Positions 55,771 through 63,238 of a DNA stretch of 64,000 nt are shown here, piece by piece. Numbering within the stretch: position 1 is the first letter of the stretch; every line of letters starts with the position of its first letter. The translations under genes and the position numbers were made by a program. The stretch is from Streptomyces sp. Ru71. GTDB taxonomy: Bacteria; Actinomycetota; Actinomycetes; Streptomycetales; Streptomycetaceae. The DNA lies in contig NZ_PQSS01000003.1 in assembly GCF_002920535.1 (NCBI RefSeq), forward strand, positions 202,751 to 266,750, in the 5' to 3' direction. The notes below the pieces were generated by a model. That model was not told the origin of the DNA, ran no database searches, and saw nothing but the letters and a program-made list of their open reading frames with translations.

Positions 55771-56346
55771 ATGGCAGGCGAGACCGTCATCACGGTCATC
55801 GGCAATCTTGTCGACGACCCCGAGCTGCGCTTCACCCCCTCCGGTGCGGCGGTCGCGAAGTTCCGTGTCGCGTCCACTCCCCGCACCTTCGACCGCCAGA
55901 CCAACGAGTGGAAGGACGGCGAGAGCCTCTTCCTGACCTGCTCGGTCTGGCGACAGGCGGCTGAGAACGTCGCCGAGTCGCTCCAGCGAGGCATGCGCGT
56001 CATCGTGCAGGGCCGGCTGAAGCAGCGGTCCTACGAGGACCGCGAGGGTGTCAAGCGCACGGTCTTCGAGCTGGACGTCGACGAGGTCGGCCCCAGCCTG
56101 CGCAACGCCACGGCCAAGGTCACCAAGACCGCCGGCCGCGGTGGCCAGGGCGGTTACGGCGGCGGTGGCGGCCAGCAGGGTGGCGGCGGCTGGGGCGGCG
56201 GCCCCGGTGGCGGCCAGCAGGGTGGCGGCGCTCCCGCCGACGACCCGTGGGCGACCGGCGCTCCCGCCGGTGGCAACCAGGGTGGCGGCGGCTGGGGCGG
56301 CGGCTCCGGCGGCGGTGGCGGTTACTCGGACGAGCCCCCCTTCTAG
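55771..56346 (+). CDS. ssb: single-stranded DNA-binding protein
   Basis: A 191-residue SSB. The OB fold is residues 1-110 ([24 protein letters not shown] start, [39 protein letters not shown]). A Gly/Gln-rich linker of about 65 residues contains repeats of [13 protein letters not shown]. The acidic tip is SDEPPF, the partner-binding tail. It lies 80 bases after rpsF and is the essential copy by position. Confidence 0.98.
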   Translation: MAGETVITVIGNLVDDPELRFTPSGAAVAKFRVASTPRTFDRQTNEWKDGESLFLTCSVWRQAAENVAESLQRGMRVIVQGRLKQRSYEDREGVKRTVFELDVDEVGPSLRNATAKVTKTAGRGGQGGYGGGGGQQGGGGWGGGPGGGQQGGGAPADDPWATGAPAGGNQGGGGWGGGSGGGGGYSDEPPF

Positions 56347-56428
56347 GCCTTCGGATCCGGTCCTTCGGGGCCGGTCCCGGTCGAGGGCGGGTCGTACCCA
56401 AACTTCTTGATCACACAGGAGAAACACC

Positions 56429-56665
56429 ATGGCGAAGCCGCCTGTGCGCAAGCCGAAGAAGAAGGTCTGCGCTTTCTGCAAGGACAAGGTCACGTACGTG
56501 GACTACAAGGACACGAACATGCTGCGGAAGTTCATTTCCGACCGCGGCAAGATCCGTGCCCGCCGCGTGACCGGCAACTGCACGCAGCACCAGCGTGACG
56601 TCGCCACGGCCGTCAAGAACAGCCGTGAGATGGCGCTGCTGCCCTACACGTCCACCGCGCGCTAA
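56429..56665 (+). CDS. rpsR: 30S ribosomal protein S18, zinc-binding form
   Basis: A 78-residue S18. It carries Cys14-x2-Cys17 (VCAFCKDK) and Cys51-x2-His54 ([10 protein letters not shown]), the zinc-ribbon (C+) type. Streptomycetes usually have a second, zinc-free S18 under Zur control elsewhere; this one is the zinc-replete version. It lies 19 bases before rplI. Confidence 0.97.
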   Translation: MAKPPVRKPKKKVCAFCKDKVTYVDYKDTNMLRKFISDRGKIRARRVTGNCTQHQRDVATAVKNSREMALLPYTSTAR

Positions 56666-56683
56666 GGGAAGGGTGACCGACTC

Positions 56684-57130
56684 ATGAAGATCATCCTCAC
56701 CCACGAGGTCTCCGGCCTCGGTGCCGCCGGCGACGTTGTCGACGTCAAGGACGGTTACGCTCGCAACTACCTGATCCCGCGGAAGTTCGCTATCCGCTGG
56801 ACCAAGGGTGGCGAGAAGGACGTCGAGCAGATCCGTCGTGCTCGCAAGATCCACGAGATCCAGACCATCGAGCAGGCCAACCAGATCAAGGCCCAGCTTG
56901 AGGGCGTGAAGGTCCGCCTGGCCGTCCGCTCCGGCGACGCCGGCCGTCTCTTCGGTTCCGTCACCCCGGCCGACATCGCTTCCGCGATCAAGGCTTCCGG
57001 TGGCCCCGAGGTCGACAAGCGCCGCATCGAGCTGTCGGCTCCGATCAAGACGCTGGGCGCCCACGAGACGTCCGTGCGTCTGCACCCCGAGGTTGCCGCC
57101 AAGGTCAACGTCGAGGTCGTCGCGGCCTGA
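56684..57130 (+). CDS. rplI: 50S ribosomal protein L9
   Basis: A 148-residue L9 with the N-terminal RNA-binding domain ([36 protein letters not shown]), the long connecting helix and the C-terminal domain ending [17 protein letters not shown]. It is the last gene of the operon, followed by a hairpin terminator. Confidence 0.98.
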   Translation: MKIILTHEVSGLGAAGDVVDVKDGYARNYLIPRKFAIRWTKGGEKDVEQIRRARKIHEIQTIEQANQIKAQLEGVKVRLAVRSGDAGRLFGSVTPADIASAIKASGGPEVDKRRIELSAPIKTLGAHETSVRLHPEVAAKVNVEVVAA

Positions 57131-57155
57131 CGCTGCGCTCGGTCCGAGCAGATGT

Positions 57156-57190
57156 GAGAGGGGCCGTCCCGCAAGGGGCGGCCCCTCTTC
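57156..57190 (+). terminator. terminator of the rpsF operon
   Basis: GAGGGGCCG(TCCC) and (GGGG)CGGCCCCTC pair around GCAA, followed by TTC, starting about 26 bases after rplI. Confidence 0.8.
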
Positions 57191-57227
57191 GCGTGCGGCG
57201 CGGGGCTTACGGCGCTTAGGGCACGAT

Positions 57228-57241
57228 GTTTCACGTGAAAC
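57228..57241. promoter_or_regulatory. parS site between rplI and the MATE gene
   Basis: Perfect GTTTCACGTGAAAC in the 168-base convergent spacer. Confidence 0.97.
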
Positions 57242-57298
57242 GTGGACGGTACGACCACGACCACGACCACGAACCCACCCCCGGCCCCGTCTCTCGGC

Positions 57299-58636
57299 TC
57301 AGCGAGTCGCGCCCGTCACCAGCCAGCGGCCCGAGCGGGCGCGCAGCCACAGGGTCAGCATCCGCACGGCCATCATCAGGGTCATCGCGGCCCACAGGGC
57401 GGTGAGTCCGCCGCCGAGCGTCGGTACGAGCAGCGCGACCGGGGCGAAGACCGCCAGGGTGAGCACCATGGCCCAGGCGAGATAGGGGCCGTCCCCGGCG
57501 CCCATCAGCACGCCGTCCAGGACGAAGACGATGCCGGAGATCGGCTGGGAGAGCGCCACGATCAGCAGTGCGGGCAGCGCCGCGTCCTTCACCGGGGAGT
57601 CACTGGTGAACAGCGGGAGGAAGAGCGGACGGGTGAGCACGACCAGGGCGCCGAGCACGACGCCGACCGCGATGCCCCACTCCACCATGCGCCGGCAGGC
57701 GGCGCGGGCCCCCTCGGTGTCCCCGCCGCCGAGATAGCGGCCGATGATGGCCTGCCCGGCGATGGCGATGGCGTCGAGGGCGAAGGCGAGCAGGCTCCAC
57801 AGCGACAGGATGATCTGGTGGGCGGCGATCTCGGCGTCCCCGAGCCGGGCCGCCACGGCGGTGGCGATCATCAGGATCGCGCGCAGGGAGAGTGTGCGGA
57901 CCAGCAGAGGGACACCTGCCTGGGCGGATGCGCGGATGCCCGCGGCATCGGGGCGCAGGGAGGCGCCGTGTCGGCGGGCTCCGCGGACCACCACCGCGAG
58001 GTAGACGGCGGCCATGCCGCACTGGGCGATCACGGTGCCCCACGCCGAGCCCGCGATGCCGAGGTCCGCGCCGTAGACGAGTCCGGCGTTCAGGGCGGCG
58101 TTGGCGACGAATCCGGCGACGGCGACGTAGAGCGGTGTCCTGGTGTCCTGCAGCCCGCGCAGGACACCGGTCGCGGCGAGCACGACCAGCATGGCGGGTA
58201 TGCCGAGCGCGGAGATCCGCAGATAGGTGGTGGCGTGGGGTGCCGCGGTGGACGACGCCCCGAAGAGGTCGACGATCGCCGGGGCCAGGGGAAGGACGGC
58301 GGCGATGACTGCTGCCCCGAGCAGGACGGCCAGCCAGATCCCGTCCATGCCCTGACGGATGGCTGCCGGGAGATCACCGGCACCCACGCGGCGGGCGACG
58401 GCCGCCGTGGTGGCGTAGGCGAGGAAGACGAACACGCTCACGGCCGTGGTGAGGAGGGCCGAGGCGACGCCGAGACCGGCGAGCTGGGCGGTGCCGAGGT
58501 GGCCGACGATGGCGCTGTCGGCCATGACGAAGAGAGGCTCGGCGACGAGGGCGCCGAAGGCCGGAACGGCCAGTGCGACGATCTCTCGGTCGTGCCGGCG
58601 GCGGGTGACCCTGGGGGTCGCGGGAGCCTGTGTCAT
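57299..58636 (-). CDS. MATE family efflux transporter (DinF-like)
   Basis: A 445-residue MATE exporter with twelve membrane spans in two homologous halves; cation-coupled export of drugs or metabolites. Typical parts are VPAFGALVAEPLFVMADSAI, VGHLGTAQLAGLGVASALLT and, in the second half, ILSLWSLLAFALDAIAIAGQ. ATG 58636 (MTQAPATPRVTRRRHDREIV) is supported by a leaderless promoter: TAGATT ends 7 bases before the ATG. The substrate is unknown. Confidence 0.9.
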   Translation of the reverse strand: MTQAPATPRVTRRRHDREIVALAVPAFGALVAEPLFVMADSAIVGHLGTAQLAGLGVASALLTTAVSVFVFLAYATTAAVARRVGAGDLPAAIRQGMDGIWLAVLLGAAVIAAVLPLAPAIVDLFGASSTAAPHATTYLRISALGIPAMLVVLAATGVLRGLQDTRTPLYVAVAGFVANAALNAGLVYGADLGIAGSAWGTVIAQCGMAAVYLAVVVRGARRHGASLRPDAAGIRASAQAGVPLLVRTLSLRAILMIATAVAARLGDAEIAAHQIILSLWSLLAFALDAIAIAGQAIIGRYLGGGDTEGARAACRRMVEWGIAVGVVLGALVVLTRPLFLPLFTSDSPVKDAALPALLIVALSQPISGIVFVLDGVLMGAGDGPYLAWAMVLTLAVFAPVALLVPTLGGGLTALWAAMTLMMAVRMLTLWLRARSGRWLVTGATR

Positions 58637-58643
58637 GTGCACT

Positions 58644-58673
58644 AATCTAGTCGTCCACAGGTAAGTGATGCAA
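58644..58673 (-). promoter_or_regulatory. leaderless promoter of the MATE gene
   Basis: On the minus strand TTGCAT (58673-58668), 18 bases, TAGATT (58649-58644), then 7 bases to ATG 58636. Transcription would start at or next to the start codon. Confidence 0.65.
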
Positions 58674-58824
58674 TGCAGCACTGACCCTTACTACGCGGTT
58701 CGGTGTGCGCTTTCTCGCGCACTGTTCGAAGTGATCTTGGGCCGACTGGGGAAGTTTTTCTTCTGCACAGCCCGTGGATGCCGAAACCGCAGGTCAAGGG
58801 CGTTGTGCCGAGCTCGGAGCGAGC

Positions 58825-58913
58825 TTGTTCACAGCGCTGTCCACCGTGTCGTGCACAGGTTTCGCGCAGTTCTCCACAGCATCGGGGCCGTCGTCCACAT
58901 GGCCTGTGGATAA
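58825..58913. promoter_or_regulatory. DnaA-box array upstream of dnaB
   Basis: Six box-like 9-mers in 89 bases: TTGTTCACA 58825, CTGTCCACC 58837, TCGTGCACA 58849, TTCTCCACA 58870, TCGTCCACA 58891 and TGTGGATAA 58905 (perfect, reversed). They lie in the 460-base divergent spacer between the MATE gene and dnaB (58637-59096), 184-272 bases before dnaB. Density and mixed orientation resemble oriC. Confidence 0.7.
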
Positions 58914-59034
58914 CCAGATTGGCTGACGCCTCCGTGGGGCCTACCGTTGTCCGGCGCCCGCTCCGCCTGCCGGTGGCAGAAACGCCACAAAACCGGCACC
59001 TGACAAGCGGAGTTGGGCTTCTCGGTTTGTCAGT

Positions 59035-59062
59035 GCCGTGCCCTACAAAAGAGGGGCACGGC
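59035..59062 (+). other. stem-loop in the dnaB leader
   Basis: GCCGTGCCC pairs with GGGGCACGGC around a loop containing ACAAAAG, ending about 20 bases before the dnaB ribosome site. It may be a terminator-like attenuator or an mRNA-stabilising hairpin. Confidence 0.55.
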
Positions 59063-59096
59063 GAGGTCCGCTCGGCGGACGGGAGGAGGTGGCTCG

Positions 59097-60584
59097 GTGA
59101 GTATTTCCGAGCCCTTGGACGACCCGTGGGCCGACACCGGACCGAGTGATCGTCTGCCCGCCTCACGCCGGCGCGGTGACGGGGGCGCCGGCGGCCGGGG
59201 CCGCGAGGAGCAGCACGAGCGCGGCCGGGACAGCGGAAACTGGGACGGCGGTGGTTCGGCGTTCGAGCGGGTGCCGCCCCAGGACCTGGAGGCGGAGCAG
59301 TCGGTCCTCGGCGGCATGCTGCTGTCGAAGGACGCGATCGCGGACGTCGTCGAGATCCTCAAGGGTCACGACTTCTACAAGCCCGCCCATGAAACGATCT
59401 TCCAGGCGATCCTCGACGTCTACGCCCGGGGCGAGCCGGCCGACCCCATCACCATCGCCGCCGAACTCACCAAGCGGGGTGAGATCAACAAGGTCGGCGG
59501 CGCATCGTATCTGCACACCCTCGTCCAGACCGTGCCGACGGCGGCCAACGCCGAGTACTACGCGGAGATCGTGCACGAGCGCGCGGTCCTGCGCCGTCTG
59601 GTCGAGGCGGGCACGCGCATCACCCAGATGGGATACGCGGCCGACGACGACGTCGACGAGATCGTCAACCGCGCGCAGGCGGAGATCTACGCCGTCACCG
59701 AGCAGCGCACCAGCGAGGACTACCTGCCGCTCGGCGACATCATGGAGGGCGCCCTCGACGAGATCGAGGCGATCGGCTCGCGCAGCGGCGAGATGACCGG
59801 CGTGCCCACGGGCTTCACCGACTTCGACTCGCTCACCAACGGCCTGCACCCCGGCCAGATGATCGTCATCGCCGCCCGTCCCGCCATGGGTAAGTCCACC
59901 CTCGCGCTGGACTTCGCACGCGCCGCGGCGATCAAGCACAACCTGCCGAGCGTCATCTTCTCCCTCGAAATGGGCCGCAACGAGATCGCCATGCGTCTGC
60001 TGTCCGCGGAGGCCCGGGTCGCGCTGCACCACATGCGCTCCGGCACGATGACCGACGAGGACTGGACGCGCCTGGCCCGCCGGATGCCAGACGTCTCCGC
60101 GGCGCCGCTGTACATCGACGACTCCCCGAACCTGTCGATGATGGAGATCCGCGCCAAGTGCCGGCGTCTCAAGCAGCGCAACGACCTCAGACTGGTCGTC
60201 ATCGACTACCTGCAGCTGATGCAGTCCGGCGGCTCCAAGCGCGCCGAGTCCCGTCAGCAGGAGGTGTCGGACATGTCGCGTAACCTCAAGCTGCTCGCCA
60301 AGGAGCTGGAGATCCCGGTCATCGCGCTCTCGCAGCTCAACCGTGGTCCCGAGCAGCGCACGGACAAGAAGCCGATGGTCTCGGACCTGCGTGAGTCCGG
60401 CTCCATCGAGCAGGACGCCGACATGGTCATCCTGCTGCACCGCGAGGACGCCTACGAGAAGGAGTCGCCGCGCGCGGGCGAGGCCGACCTGATCGTGGCC
60501 AAGCACCGTAACGGCCCGACGGCGACGATCACGGTCGCCTTCCAGGGCCATTACTCGCGTTTCGTGGACATGGCACAGACCTGA
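59097..60584 (+). CDS. dnaB: replicative DNA helicase DnaB
   Basis: A 495-residue hexameric 5'-3' helicase. After a disordered N-terminus (about 55 residues) the DnaB-N domain is PPQDLEAEQSVLGGMLLSKD. The RecA-like motor has Walker A ARPAMGKSTLALDFA, Walker B LRLVVIDYLQLM, and motif H4 SDLRESGSIEQDADMV. No intein is present. GTG 59097 is chosen for GGGAGGAGG upstream. Its loader DciA and initiator DnaA are in the same window. Confidence 0.98.
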   Translation: MSISEPLDDPWADTGPSDRLPASRRRGDGGAGGRGREEQHERGRDSGNWDGGGSAFERVPPQDLEAEQSVLGGMLLSKDAIADVVEILKGHDFYKPAHETIFQAILDVYARGEPADPITIAAELTKRGEINKVGGASYLHTLVQTVPTAANAEYYAEIVHERAVLRRLVEAGTRITQMGYAADDDVDEIVNRAQAEIYAVTEQRTSEDYLPLGDIMEGALDEIEAIGSRSGEMTGVPTGFTDFDSLTNGLHPGQMIVIAARPAMGKSTLALDFARAAAIKHNLPSVIFSLEMGRNEIAMRLLSAEARVALHHMRSGTMTDEDWTRLARRMPDVSAAPLYIDDSPNLSMMEIRAKCRRLKQRNDLRLVVIDYLQLMQSGGSKRAESRQQEVSDMSRNLKLLAKELEIPVIALSQLNRGPEQRTDKKPMVSDLRESGSIEQDADMVILLHREDAYEKESPRAGEADLIVAKHRNGPTATITVAFQGHYSRFVDMAQT

Positions 60585-60657
60585 TGCCTGCGCCGGGCCG
60601 TGCCGCGCCCGGCGAAATGCGCTCGACGTGGGCTGTCCCGGCGGGTGGACTGGGCCC

Positions 60658-62043
60658 ATGACGACTTCTCAGGAAGAGTTGCTTCCCGCCACCCGGCGCG
60701 CGTTGCTGCACCGGATCGCCGTGGCCCAGGCGGACGGCCGGGCCCCCTCGCTCGTCGCGGCCGTCGTCCGCGGCGGGCGCACCGTCTGGCACGGCTCGCG
60801 CACCTCGGTCGAGGGCCATGGCCCCGACGAGAACGTGCAGTACAGGATCGGGTCGATCACCAAGACCTTCACGGCTGTTCTGGTCCTGCGGCTGCGGGAC
60901 GAAGGGCTGCTCGACCTCGGTGATCCGCTGGAGAAGCATCTGCCCGGCACCGGCGCGGGGGAGGCGACGATCCGGGATCTGCTCGCGCACACCGGTGGGC
61001 TGGCGGCCGAGTCGCCGGCACCGTGGTGGGAGCGCACCCCGGGAACGCTGCGCCCCGAACTCGCCGACGTGCTGGGCGAACAGCCCTTCCGGCATCCGGT
61101 CGGACAGCGGTTCCACTACTCCAATCCCGGGTTCACGCTGCTCGGGGCGCTGGTGGAGGAACTGCGCGGCGAGGCGTGGGAGGACGTGCTGCGCCGGGAA
61201 GTGCTCGAACCCCTGGGCCTTCACCGCACTGATCTGCGTCCGAGCGCACCCCATGCCGGCGGCTGGGCGGTGCATCCCTGGGCGGACGTCATGCTGCCCG
61301 AACCCGTGGAGGATCTGGGCCGGATGGCCCCCGCGGGCCAACTGTGGTCCACCACCGGTGATCTGGCGCGCTTCGCCGCCTTCCTGATCCAGGGGGACGA
61401 CCGGGTGCTCTCGGCGCAGTCTCTGCGCGAGATGCGAACGCCCGCGGCGCCCCCTGAGACGGCGAACGTGGCCGAGGGGTACGCGTACGGACTCGGGCTG
61501 GAGGTCCGGCGTCACGGGGGCCGACTGGTGGTCGGGCACTCCGGCTCTCTGCCCGGTTTCCTGGCCGGCCTGCAGTTCAGCCTGGAGGACGACGTGGCCG
61601 CCGTCGTGCTCGCCAACTGCACGTCCGGTCCGCTCGTCGCCACCGTGGCCGCGGACCTGGTGGGCATCGTCGCCGAAGCGGAGCCGCGCATCCCCGAGCC
61701 CTGGCGGCCGCTGCGGGAGGTCGACCCGGCGGTACTGGAGCTGGCCGGGCCCTGGTACTGGGGAACTCACGCTTTCGCGCTGCGTTTCACGGCCGACGGG
61801 CTGGCCTCGCTGGAGCCCCTCACGGGCAAGGGCCGGGGCGCGCGTTTCCGCTCCAACGGGGACGGCAGCTGGACCGGGCTGGAGGGCTACTACGCCGGAG
61901 AGGTCCTGCGGGCGGTGCGGCGGGCCGACGGCTCCGTCGACCACCTGGATCTCGGCTCGTTCGTGTTCACGCGGCAGCCGTACGACGAGAGCGCCGCTGT
62001 GCCGGGAGGCGTGGACCCGCAGGGCTGGCGGGGGATCGGCTGA
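60658..62043 (+). CDS. serine hydrolase, beta-lactamase/class C PBP type
   Basis: A 461-residue protein of the AmpC/esterase group. Active-site motifs are Ser-Ile-Thr-Lys in YRIGSITKTFTAV, Tyr-Ser-Asn in FHYSNPGFTLLGAL and His-Ser-Gly in VVGHSGSLPGF. There is no signal peptide, so it acts in the cytoplasm or is exported otherwise; it may be an esterase or D-amino peptidase rather than a resistance enzyme. A C-terminal beta domain of about 110 residues follows. ATG 60658 starts MTTSQEELLPATRRALLH. Confidence 0.9.
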   Translation: MTTSQEELLPATRRALLHRIAVAQADGRAPSLVAAVVRGGRTVWHGSRTSVEGHGPDENVQYRIGSITKTFTAVLVLRLRDEGLLDLGDPLEKHLPGTGAGEATIRDLLAHTGGLAAESPAPWWERTPGTLRPELADVLGEQPFRHPVGQRFHYSNPGFTLLGALVEELRGEAWEDVLRREVLEPLGLHRTDLRPSAPHAGGWAVHPWADVMLPEPVEDLGRMAPAGQLWSTTGDLARFAAFLIQGDDRVLSAQSLREMRTPAAPPETANVAEGYAYGLGLEVRRHGGRLVVGHSGSLPGFLAGLQFSLEDDVAAVVLANCTSGPLVATVAADLVGIVAEAEPRIPEPWRPLREVDPAVLELAGPWYWGTHAFALRFTADGLASLEPLTGKGRGARFRSNGDGSWTGLEGYYAGEVLRAVRRADGSVDHLDLGSFVFTRQPYDESAAVPGGVDPQGWRGIG

Positions 62044-62098
62044 CACGTCGGCGCGCGGCGGCGTATCGGCCGACACGACGGCGTGCGACGCGGGGGCT

Positions 62099-62112
62099 GT
62101 TTCACGTGAAAC
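62099..62112. promoter_or_regulatory. parS site, rightmost in the window
   Basis: Perfect GTTTCACGTGAAAC in the convergent spacer, about 40 kb from oriC. Confidence 0.97.
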
Positions 62113-62124
62113 ATGCGTGGGACG

Positions 62125-62149
62125 GCCCCCGCGCCGCGCAGGCGGGGGA
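62125..62149. terminator. hairpin between the hydrolase and GNAT genes
   Basis: CCCCCGC and GCGGGGG pair around a 9-base loop, next to the parS site; a further GGCCCCCGCC follows. Confidence 0.5.
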
Positions 62150-62166
62150 CGGCCCCCGCCGCGTGT

Positions 62167-62619
62167 TCACAGCGTCAGCTTGAAGCCGAGATGCGAGGCC
62201 TCGAAGCCCAGCCGCTCGTAGAACCGGTGGGCGTCGGCACGGCTCTTGTCCGAGGTCAACTGCACCAACTGGCAGCCCAGGCGCCGCGATTCCTCCACCG
62301 CCCACTCGATGAGCTGCGTGCCCAGTCCGCTGCCGCGCTCGTCGGCGTGGATGCGCACGGCTTCGATGATCGACCGGGTGGCTCCTCGCCGGGACAGGCC
62401 GGGGATGATCGTCAGCTGGAGGGTGCCGACGATGCGGCCCTCCCGCACCGCGACGACCAGGCGCTGGTGCGGGTCGGAGGCGATGGTCTCGAAAGCGGTC
62501 AGGTACGGCGCGAGGTCGTCGGGGGACTCGCGCTGAGCGCCCAGCGGGTCGTCCGCGAGCATGCCGACAATGGCCGGGACGTCGTCAGCCACGGCGGTCC
62601 GTATCTCAAGATCTCCCAT
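62167..62619 (-). CDS. GNAT family N-acetyltransferase
   Basis: A 150-residue single-domain acetyltransferase. Motif A is VRIHADERGSGLGTQLIEWA (Arg-Gly-Ser-Gly-Leu-Gly), and the end has TSDKSRADAHRFYERLGFEA. Start ATG 62619 gives MGDLEIRTAVADDVPAIVGM. The substrate is unknown; small molecule or protein N-terminus. It follows the marR gene by 9 bases, so it is probably co-transcribed with it. Confidence 0.92.
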   Translation of the reverse strand: MGDLEIRTAVADDVPAIVGMLADDPLGAQRESPDDLAPYLTAFETIASDPHQRLVVAVREGRIVGTLQLTIIPGLSRRGATRSIIEAVRIHADERGSGLGTQLIEWAVEESRRLGCQLVQLTSDKSRADAHRFYERLGFEASHLGFKLTL

Positions 62620-62628
62620 GGCCGCACC

Positions 62629-63093
62629 CTATGCGGGCAGCGGTGCCTTCAGGGTCTCCACGGCCCGCACCAGCGGAGCCAGCTCCGGGTTCTGCGCCGC
62701 CGCGTCGAGTGCCTCACGCAGCGCGGCGTCATTGGTCGGCCGGGCCTCCTGCAGCAGCTTCAGGCCGGCCTCGGTGACGTTGGTGTAGATGCCGCGGCGG
62801 TCGGTGGGGCACAGATAGCGCTCCAGCAGGCCGCGGTCCTCAAGCCGGGTGACCAGCCGCGTGGTGGCGCTCTGGCTGAGGACCACCGCGTCGGCGACCT
62901 GCTTCATCTGCAGATGTCCGCCGTCGCCGTCGTGCTGCCGGCTGAGCACGTCGAGCAGGGAGTACTCGCGCACGCTCAGCTCGTGCCGGGCCTGCAGGGC
63001 CCGCTCGATGTGCGCCTCGATCCTCCCGTGCAGCAAAGACAGGGCGCACCAGCCCTGAGAAAGGGCGGTGAGCGCGGGGTCCGTCGCTGTCAT
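62629..63093 (-). CDS. MarR family transcriptional regulator
   Basis: A 154-residue MarR repressor. The winged helix reads LSVREYSLLDVLSRQHDGDG, LQMKQVADAVVLSQSATTRL, then VTRLEDRGLLERYLCPTDRR with the wing. ATG 63093 has GGGAGG upstream. It is divergent from an MFS exporter across 145 bases, the classical layout of a regulator controlling its exporter; GNAT lies downstream. Ligand unknown. Confidence 0.93.
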   Translation of the reverse strand: MTATDPALTALSQGWCALSLLHGRIEAHIERALQARHELSVREYSLLDVLSRQHDGDGGHLQMKQVADAVVLSQSATTRLVTRLEDRGLLERYLCPTDRRGIYTNVTEAGLKLLQEARPTNDAALREALDAAAQNPELAPLVRAVETLKAPLPA

Positions 63094-63144
63094 CGGCGTT
63101 TTCCTCCCGTCCCGGAGCGGCTGCTTACCAGGATAGGGCAGCCG

Positions 63145-63214
63145 TGCAATAGAGCGCGCTTGCAAGTATTCCGCGTCTGCAACTATTGTGGACGCACGCA
63201 AAGCGCTCCTGCAA
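63145..63214. promoter_or_regulatory. marR-MFS control region with repeated TGCAA
   Basis: TGCAATAG 63145, TGCAAGTATT 63161, TGCAACTATT 63178 and TGCAAT 63210 give four TGCAA steps, the first three 16-17 bases apart. CAATAG (63147-63152) and CTATTG (63183-63188) are inverted. The region is AT-richer than its surroundings and covers both divergent promoters, so it is the probable MarR operator. Confidence 0.6.
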
Positions 63215-63238
63215 TCGTCTGGGAAGGTGTACCCCTCC

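Noticed and set aside
60658..62043. Dedicated antibiotic-resistance beta-lactamase
   Set aside because: SxxK, YxN and HxG motifs are present, but there is no signal peptide and the KTG motif of true resistance enzymes is HSG, as in esterase-like members.
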